The notes under the pieces: model-generated | What the model was told of the DNA's origin: nothing | Database searches by the model: none | The model's input: the letters and a program-made list of their open reading frames with translations, nothing else | From: an uncultured Planctomycetaceae bacterium | Lineage (GTDB): Bacteria > Planctomycetota > Planctomycetia > Planctomycetales > Planctomycetaceae | Length of the DNA: 36,100 nucleotides | NCBI GenBank assembly: GCA_903871805.1 | Contig: CAIQIE010000378.1 | Span: forward strand, 1-36,100 | Direction: 5' to 3' | Position numbers and translations under genes: made by a program | Shown: positions 31,311 to 36,100 of the stretch, one piece after another | Numbering within the stretch: the first letter of the stretch is position 1 | How the letters are laid out: each line of letters begins with the position of its first letter

Positions 31311-33217
31311 TGTCGTTCGAGATTCTAAGCGAAATTCGATCCCCAAAAGATTTGCGAGGACTGAGTGACGCGGATCTTAACCGGCTTTCTGCGGAAATCC
31401 GTGAAGCGCTGCTGACAATTGTTTCAGACCGTGCTGCGCACTTTTCCAGTAATCTGGGAGTCGTGGAACTTTGCATTGCGCTCCATCTGACGTTTGACTT
31501 CAGTAAAGACCGGCTGATCTGGGACACTGGCCACCAGATTTATCCGCACAAACTTGTGACCGGGCGATTTCACCAGTTTTCGACGATTCGTCGCCGCGGC
31601 GGGCTGATGGGGTATCCCAATCCGGCAGAAAGCGAGTATGACCTGTTTGTCACTGGCCATGCGGGCAGCAGTGTTTCGACCGTACTGGGAATGAACGCGG
31701 CGGACGATCTGCTGTTTAAGGATGGCCGAAAGTCGGTGGCGGTCATTGGTGACGGTGCCCTGCCATCCGGGATTGTGTTTGAGGCCATGAATAATGCGGC
31801 CGGACTGAACAAAGATCTGTTGGTCATTCTGAATGACAACAAGATGGGGATTTGTCCAAGAGTTGGCGGCTTAGCCAGTTATCTGGACAAAGCCAGAGTG
31901 GCTCCGTTCTATAACGGCCTGAAGCGGGATGTTTCCTGGCTGTTGAATCGGGTACCGCTGGTTGGTGAATCAACCGAAAAGATGCTCAGCGGAATCAAGG
32001 ATGCTGTGAAATCCTTTCTGCATGGGGGTATGTTGTTCGAAGAAATGGGATTTCGCTACATCGGTCCGGTAGACGGCCATGACATCCACAGTCTGCGTCA
32101 GTATCTGGAAATGATTCGTGACGTGAAGGGGCCGGTCCTGCTGCATGTGTTCACCGAAAAAGGCCATGGATTTGAGCCTGCCTGCAAGGATCCGGTGAAG
32201 TTTCATACGCCATCGCCGTTTCGACGGGACGCTGAGAATGAAATTGTGCCAGTGAAGAAGACGGCCGAAATCTCGTACACCGAAGTGATGTCTGATGCCA
32301 TCCACGACAGCATGGCACAGGATTCCCTTGTTTGCGTGCTGACAGCGGCTATGTGTGCCGGAAACAAACTGGAACGCATTCGTGACGAGTTTCCAGATCG
32401 CTTTTTTGACACGGGAATCTGCGAGAGTCACGCAGTGGCATTTGCTGGCGGGATGGCAAAATCCGGTATGAAGCCGATTGTGGACATTTACAGCACATTT
32501 CTGCAGCGCAGCTTTGACCAGATCTTTCAGGAAGTGGCGTTACAGAACCTGCCTGTTGTGTTCTGTCTGGACCGCGCGGGATTGTGCGGCCCTGACGGAC
32601 CGACTCATCACGGCGTCTTTGATAACTCGTACATGCGAATCTTCCCAAACATGATTGTCACGGCTCCTGCAGACGAGCAGGAGATTCGTCCGATGCTTGA
32701 CTACGCATTGCAAAGTTCTTCTCCGGTATCGATTCGTTATCCGAAAACGAAAGTCGAAACTGTCGCTCGCACTGTCACCCCGGTCGTGACTGGCAGAGCG
32801 GAAGTCCTGTTCTGGGGAAGTGATGGCAACATCCTGTCATGTGGAACGATGTTGCCGCAGGCTGTTGCGGCCTCTGCCCGTCTGGCTGAACAGGGCTACA
32901 GCGTGGGAGTCGTGAATGCTCGTTTTGTGAAGCCGATTGATGAAGAGATGGTCATCAGGGCCAGCCAGCTGGGTTTCGTGTTGACGATCGAAGAGAACGC
33001 CCTGATGGGCGGATTTGGCAGCGCGGTGATGGAGGTTGCGGCCAGGCACGGGCTGAACACCGAGCGATTCCGAATTCTCGGGATCCCGGATATTTTTGTA
33101 GAGCATGGGGATCGCGAGGAGTTGTTGGCAGATCTTGGACTGGACGCGGGAGGCCTTGTGAAAGCGGCGCTGGAACTGGGCAGACCGGTAGCGGTAGCCG
33201 ACGTCACAAACGTCTGA
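31310..33217 (+). CDS. dxs: 1-deoxy-D-xylulose-5-phosphate synthase
   Basis: The 635-residue protein catalyses the first step of the MEP isoprenoid pathway, joining pyruvate and glyceraldehyde 3-phosphate with thiamine diphosphate. The signature features are DTGHQIYPHKLVTGR, HAGSSVSTVLGMN, the ThDP/Mg motif GDGA with D148 and N175, YIGPVDGHD, the conserved Glu372 in GICESHAVAFAGG, and DRAGLCGPDGPTHHG. The C-terminal transketolase domain ends with VLTIEENALMGGFGSAV. GICESHAV replaces the commoner AEQHAV, a modest variation. Length is normal. It overlaps the upstream prenyl synthase gene by one base, so flux from precursor synthesis to prenyl chain is encoded as one unit, and a terminator follows at 33280. 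Confidence 0.96.
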   Translation: MSFEILSEIRSPKDLRGLSDADLNRLSAEIREALLTIVSDRAAHFSSNLGVVELCIALHLTFDFSKDRLIWDTGHQIYPHKLVTGRFHQFSTIRRRGGLMGYPNPAESEYDLFVTGHAGSSVSTVLGMNAADDLLFKDGRKSVAVIGDGALPSGIVFEAMNNAAGLNKDLLVILNDNKMGICPRVGGLASYLDKARVAPFYNGLKRDVSWLLNRVPLVGESTEKMLSGIKDAVKSFLHGGMLFEEMGFRYIGPVDGHDIHSLRQYLEMIRDVKGPVLLHVFTEKGHGFEPACKDPVKFHTPSPFRRDAENEIVPVKKTAEISYTEVMSDAIHDSMAQDSLVCVLTAAMCAGNKLERIRDEFPDRFFDTGICESHAVAFAGGMAKSGMKPIVDIYSTFLQRSFDQIFQEVALQNLPVVFCLDRAGLCGPDGPTHHGVFDNSYMRIFPNMIVTAPADEQEIRPMLDYALQSSSPVSIRYPKTKVETVARTVTPVVTGRAEVLFWGSDGNILSCGTMLPQAVAASARLAEQGYSVGVVNARFVKPIDEEMVIRASQLGFVLTIEENALMGGFGSAVMEVAARHGLNTERFRILGIPDIFVEHGDREELLADLGLDAGGLVKAALELGRPVAVADVTNV

Positions 33218-33279
33218 GTCGATTTTTGTCACTGTACCCCGCCCTGCCCTGTTGGCCTGGTAATGGCGTCTCTGATTTT

Positions 33280-33311
33280 GCCCCTTTGACGTTCACGTCG
33301 AAGGGGCTTTT
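33280..33311 (+). terminator. rho-independent terminator of the prenyl synthase-dxs operon
   Basis: GCCCCTTTGACG (33280-33291) and CGTCGAAGGGGC (33296-33307) pair over 12 bases with one G-U pair, loop TTCA, followed by TTTT. It begins 63 bases after the dxs stop. Confidence 0.85.
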
Positions 33312-33508
33312 GGATGACCTGTACTGAAGGCTTTGAATGCAACCTGTGCCAGGAGGTAATTCAGGAAAATGTCATGTCGGCCTGGAAACTCTGAGCATTG
33401 GCGCAAGCGGCGCGTGGTTTGATTCAGCGGCCTCGTCGCACGTGCCTGCCTCTGGCCGTTTACCGAAATCGTACCTCGCCGCAACGCGGCGGGAAGCGAT
33501 GCCGTATG

Positions 33509-33570
33509 AGCCGGTCTGTATCCCTTATCAGCTGGTCTGTATCCCGCAGCGGCCGTGTATCCTGCAGCGG
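33509..33570 (+). repeat. imperfect minisatellite, 18-21 bp unit, about 3.3 copies
   Basis: Successive units start at 33509, 33530, 33548 and 33566, each opening with AGC and carrying the core GTRTATCC. Units differ at several positions, so it is an old or diverging array. It ends 14 bases before the 132-bp repeat. Confidence 0.6.
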
Positions 33571-33584
33571 ACAGGGCAAGCAGA

Positions 33585-33716
33585 CCTTAGCAGCCTGTTG
33601 GAAAACTCCGCCTGGTTGTGCCAGCGCCAGGCACGTCATTCTCGCGCAGGCGGGAATCCAGTGATTTTGGGGCACACAGACAATGGATCCCCACATTCGC
33701 GGGGGGTGACTATCGA
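33585..33716 (+). repeat. 132-bp interspersed repeat, copy B
   Basis: It aligns end to end with 19989-20120, same orientation and same length. The internal inverted repeat is better preserved here: GTCATTCTCGCGCAGGCGGG against CCCCACATTCGCGGGGGGTG. Similar GTCATTC..GCGGGAATCCAG elements are known as dispersed non-coding repeats in many bacteria. Confidence 0.85.
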
Positions 33717-34155
33717 TTTTCACCACGCTATTGGGGATCACCCGCGTCGGACGAATGGCAGTCACGGCGAAGCCCGGGCTGGCATACGTTGCTGCGAATT
33801 GCTCAAGTGACCAGCACGATGGGGAAAAACCTTGCTGGGCAAATGTAGGTTATGGGAAGCCCCGGAGGCCCAGCTTTTGTTGGAGTGGAGTAGCGGGGAT
33901 TTACCAGTCATTCGGGGTGTATTTTTGGGGGAATTCCGGCAGATCAGGAATGTTGGTGATGAGTACGTTGAGTTGGTGGACGGGGTGGGTTGCGTCATGT
34001 AAACCATTGTATCTCCGGGAGGATTCCCGCCTTGTGCGGGGGGACCGGAAGGATGGTCTGCCGAAAAAACTCGTCAGGCAGAATGGTGTCTATGCGGTCA
34101 ACCTTTGGTGGCCGCGTTCTGCAGGGAGCGTTGTGTGATAAAATTTGATACGAGT

Positions 34156-34683
34156 ATGTCTGATTCCAAATCTGGAACTGGACGAGGCGGAGCATGGCTA
34201 GCAAAGGCTGTGTTGCGGATGTTGGCTTTGTGTGTGGTTGTTGTGCCGGTCGCAGGTATGCGGCTTCAGGCATTTGAGGAACTGGTGGTCTCGGTGTGGC
34301 GGCCTGATTTTCAGGCGGCGGAGGAGCGGGCAAGGGAGGAGCAGCTTCCAATGTTGATCCATTTTGGGGCAACATGGTGTGGTCCCTGTCGGCAGATGGA
34401 ACGCAACGTCCTGGGAACTGCTCAGGTGCGTGAGGCATTGTCTGAGGGGATTGTTGGGGTGAAGGTGGATTCGGATCGGCGGCGAGACCTGATGAAGCGG
34501 TTTGGGGTCAGTGTGTTGCCGACGGATTTGGTGATTGCGCCGGATGGCAAGGTGCTGCTGCGTCAGGCGGGATATACAGACGTCAAGTCCTACAGCGATC
34601 TGATTCGCCGATTTCGCAAGCCGAATGCTGCTCCTGTGGCGGGTGAGATGCCAACCAAAACGGGCACTGCCGGGGCTGGGTGA
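34156..34683 (+). CDS. exported or membrane-anchored thioredoxin-like protein
   Basis: The 175-residue protein has an N-terminal hydrophobic segment (about 16-35, LAKAVLRMLALCVVVVPVAG) that looks like a signal peptide with a possible LQA cleavage near residue 39. A thioredoxin fold follows, with the active site W74-CGPC78 and the cis-Pro V120-L-P122 that binds substrates. The C-terminal 20 residues are Ala/Gly/Thr-rich and probably disordered. It is likely a periplasmic thiol-disulfide oxidoreductase; partners are not evident. The start at 34156 was chosen because the signal starts close to it; 34105 is an in-phase alternative. No Shine-Dalgarno site is seen. It is convergent with proB. Confidence 0.85.
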   Translation: MSDSKSGTGRGGAWLAKAVLRMLALCVVVVPVAGMRLQAFEELVVSVWRPDFQAAEERAREEQLPMLIHFGATWCGPCRQMERNVLGTAQVREALSEGIVGVKVDSDRRRDLMKRFGVSVLPTDLVIAPDGKVLLRQAGYTDVKSYSDLIRRFRKPNAAPVAGEMPTKTGTAGAG

Positions 34684-34731
34684 ACGTCTTTGCGTGGGGA
34701 CTTGTGAAGTTCCGGGCTGAATCCGGGACGA

Positions 34732-35868
34732 TCAGGGGCCGACGAGGGCCAGATTGTCCCGGTGGATGACTTCGCCAAAGGGGATGTGTCCAAGTGCGGC
34801 GGCAATCTGATCGGACCGTCGCCCCTGAATTCTGCGGATTTCATCTGCAGAGTAGTTTGCCAGACCGCGGGCAATTTCCACTCCGCCGGCCGACTGCAGA
34901 CCGACGAGGGCGCCGGGTTCAAAATCGCCCAGAACGGATTTGATCCCGACGGCGAGCAGTGAGCGTCCTGCCTGGCAGACGGCTTTGACAGCGCCTTCGT
35001 CCAGGATGAGTGTACCTGCGGGGGGAGCGCCGAAGCCGATCCAGCGTTTCCATGCCGGTACGGATTCGCTGCGCGCCATAAACAGGGTGCCTGTGACCTG
35101 GCCGTTCCGGATGTCGTCAAGGACGGTATCGCTGCGGCCGCTGGCAAGAATTACGGTTTCTCCTATGCCGGTGGCTGCCAGGATGGCGCGCAACTTGGAT
35201 CCCATTCCGCCCCGACCGCGACTGCTTTGTTCGTTGGCGACCAGTTTCAGCAGGGCGTCATCGGGTTTTTCGACAAGCGGGATGACGCGGCTGTCGGGAT
35301 TCGAGGGGGCTCCGTCGTAGAGTCCGGCGATCCCGGAGAGGATCACGAGCAGTGGGTCCGGCAGCAGCGTGGTCAGCATCGAAGCGAGCTGGTCATTATC
35401 GCCGACTGCGATTTCCTTGATGCTGACGGTGTCATTTTCATTGACGATGGGAATGACGTTGAAATCGAACAGCGTTCTGAGTGTATTGCGGACGTTGAGA
35501 TATCGTTGACGATTGCGAAAGTCATTCCCTGTGAGCAGCAGCTGAGCGGTGCGGTGTCCTGTTCGGGACAGAGCGTCATCCCATGTTCGCATCAGCGACG
35601 GTTGACCAATGGCTGCAGTTGCCTGAAGTTCGGGGAGTGATTCCGGACGGCGGTTCAGGCCCAGAATCCCGATCCCGGCGCCCACAGCTCCGCTGGAGAC
35701 GAGGACCACGCGGCGTCCTGTTTCCTGAATCCGATGGATCTGATTGGCGATGCACTGGATGCGATTGAGATCCAGTCGGTCATTGTCAGTGGTCAGGACA
35801 TTGGTACCGATTTTGACGATGACCGTCCTGCAAGTCTCAAAGACTTCCTGGCGGAGACGTTCCTGCAT
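34732..35868 (-). CDS. proB: glutamate 5-kinase with C-terminal PUA domain
   Basis: The 378-residue protein catalyses ATP-dependent phosphorylation of glutamate, the first step of proline synthesis. The amino-acid kinase domain carries VKIGTNVL (18-25), VSSGAVGAG (57-65), RYLNVRNTL, VNENDTVS (142-149), GDNDQL (156-161) and GRGGMGSKL (218-226). A PUA domain follows from about residue 285 (GTLILDEGAVKAV) to about 370, as in full-length bacterial ProB. No proA is downstream on the minus strand within the window, since the convergent thioredoxin gene follows. A weak AGG lies about 7 bases before the start. Confidence 0.95.
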   Translation of the reverse strand: MQERLRQEVFETCRTVIVKIGTNVLTTDNDRLDLNRIQCIANQIHRIQETGRRVVLVSSGAVGAGIGILGLNRRPESLPELQATAAIGQPSLMRTWDDALSRTGHRTAQLLLTGNDFRNRQRYLNVRNTLRTLFDFNVIPIVNENDTVSIKEIAVGDNDQLASMLTTLLPDPLLVILSGIAGLYDGAPSNPDSRVIPLVEKPDDALLKLVANEQSSRGRGGMGSKLRAILAATGIGETVILASGRSDTVLDDIRNGQVTGTLFMARSESVPAWKRWIGFGAPPAGTLILDEGAVKAVCQAGRSLLAVGIKSVLGDFEPGALVGLQSAGGVEIARGLANYSADEIRRIQGRRSDQIAAALGHIPFGEVIHRDNLALVGP

Positions 35869-35994
35869 AATCAGCCTGCGAAATCGAAAACAGGAGGGCT
35901 CTGACGCACTGCATGACTGACAGCCGTGTCGTGTGAGTTCCTATGGAAATGATTTGAGGGAAACCGAAGGCGGGATGATAGTGGAGTGCTGGAG

Positions 35995-36009
35995 ATCGTG
36001 TCACACGAT
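35995..36009. repeat. 15-bp perfect palindrome upstream of proB
   Basis: ATCGTGT (35995-36001), one central C, and ACACGAT (36003-36009) are exact inverted halves. It overlaps the putative stop of the next gene and lies 127 bases before the proB start, so it could be a protein-binding site or the end of a transcript. Confidence 0.45.
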
Positions 36010-36099
36010 TCCGGGAGTTCCGTTGGTGTCCATGGGGCGGTTGGAGCCACTGGGAATTGACGGGACGCGGGAACAGGCAGGAATTGCCGGAGAGTGGCC
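36001..36099 (-). CDS. possible 3' end of an unidentified gene, cut by the window
   Basis: Reading leftward from the window edge, one frame gives about 32 residues ending SIPSGSNRPMDTNGTPGIV before a TGA at 36001-36003. The composition, rich in Pro, Gly, Asn and Ser, fits a plausible protein C-terminus, and the strand matches proB 132 bases further on. The opposite-strand frame is also open, so this may be chance. No family can be named. Confidence 0.25.
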   Translation of the reverse strand, partial: GHSPAIPACSRVPSIPSGSNRPMDTNGTPGIV

Positions 36100-36100
36100 A

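Larger units (their letters stand above)
33312..34155. other. 844-base gene-poor, repeat-bearing stretch
   Basis: No convincing gene is visible on either strand. It holds an imperfect 18-21 bp minisatellite (33509-33570) directly followed by the 132-bp repeat copy B (33585-33716), and a GC hairpin near 34027-34043 (CCCGCC-TTGT-GCGGGG). Its look is similar to the repeat-rich gap at 3318-4218. Confidence 0.5.

Noticed and set aside
33731-34138. 135-codon plus-strand frame before the thioredoxin gene
   Set aside because: Composition changes along its length, no motif is present, and it runs out of repeat sequence; likely a chance frame.

Overview
This window looks like a chromosomal segment of a planctomycete, probably from the order Planctomycetales. 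Four gene types common in that phylum support this: a large PSCyt1-DUF1549-DUF1553 cytochrome protein, a DUF1559 pseudopilin-like protein, a PmoA/DUF6807 protein, and an archaeal-type formylmethanofuran:H4MPT formyltransferase. Many genes lack a clear Shine-Dalgarno site and coding density is loose. Assignments come from reading translated sequence; no database search was run.

Layout. 1-2305: the end of a TPR-repeat protein, a 49-residue lmo0937-type membrane peptide and a hemolysin III/TrhA-like membrane protein. 2306-4218: a ParE-type toxin-antitoxin pair set in a repeat-rich, gene-poor stretch. 4219-11183: a Tat-exported ceramidase-fold protein, divergent from a PmoA-family protein, then the PSCyt1 protein and an exported thioredoxin-like/heme/PDZ protein. 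11184-18174: a minus-strand series (Cys-rich exported protein, DUF1559 protein, PepSY membrane protein with a His-rich loop, small lipoprotein) divergent from an Nramp-like transporter, which I read as a candidate metal-handling locus. 18288-19961: a single-chain ABC transporter joining MlaF-like and MlaE-like halves. 19962-23249: a GT2 glycosyltransferase, a decayed ISAs1-family transposase and an intact REP-associated Y1 transposase. 23538-25050: Mn-type superoxide dismutase with a strong terminator, and a small unknown gene. 25143-28191: mraY, fhcD/ftr and 5-formyl-THF cyclo-ligase on the minus strand. 28624-33217: an amino acid permease and an isoprenoid pair (polyprenyl diphosphate synthase, dxs) overlapping by one base. 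33218-36100: another repeat-rich gap, an exported thioredoxin, proB, and the possible end of a further gene.

Functional links. The isoprenoid pair probably feeds polyprenyl carriers, relevant to the MraY and GT2 substrates. The formyltransferase and cyclo-ligase sit next to each other and touch the H4MPT and H4folate one-carbon pools respectively. The intergenic regions hold several repeat families: two 132-bp copies (19989, 33585), two 44-bp copies (2357, 11303), two 33-bp hairpin copies (3647, 4018), two 7-bp tandem arrays (4048, 11184) and an 18-21 bp minisatellite (33509). I saw no rRNA, tRNA or CRISPR array.

The most interesting leads are the metal-handling locus with its Nramp-like protein lacking the DPGN motif, a ceramidase-fold protein whose nucleophile Ser is Asn while its metal ligands are kept, a roughly 70-residue insertion in the prenyl synthase, an HNH variant of the MraY HHH motif, and the layered repeat families.
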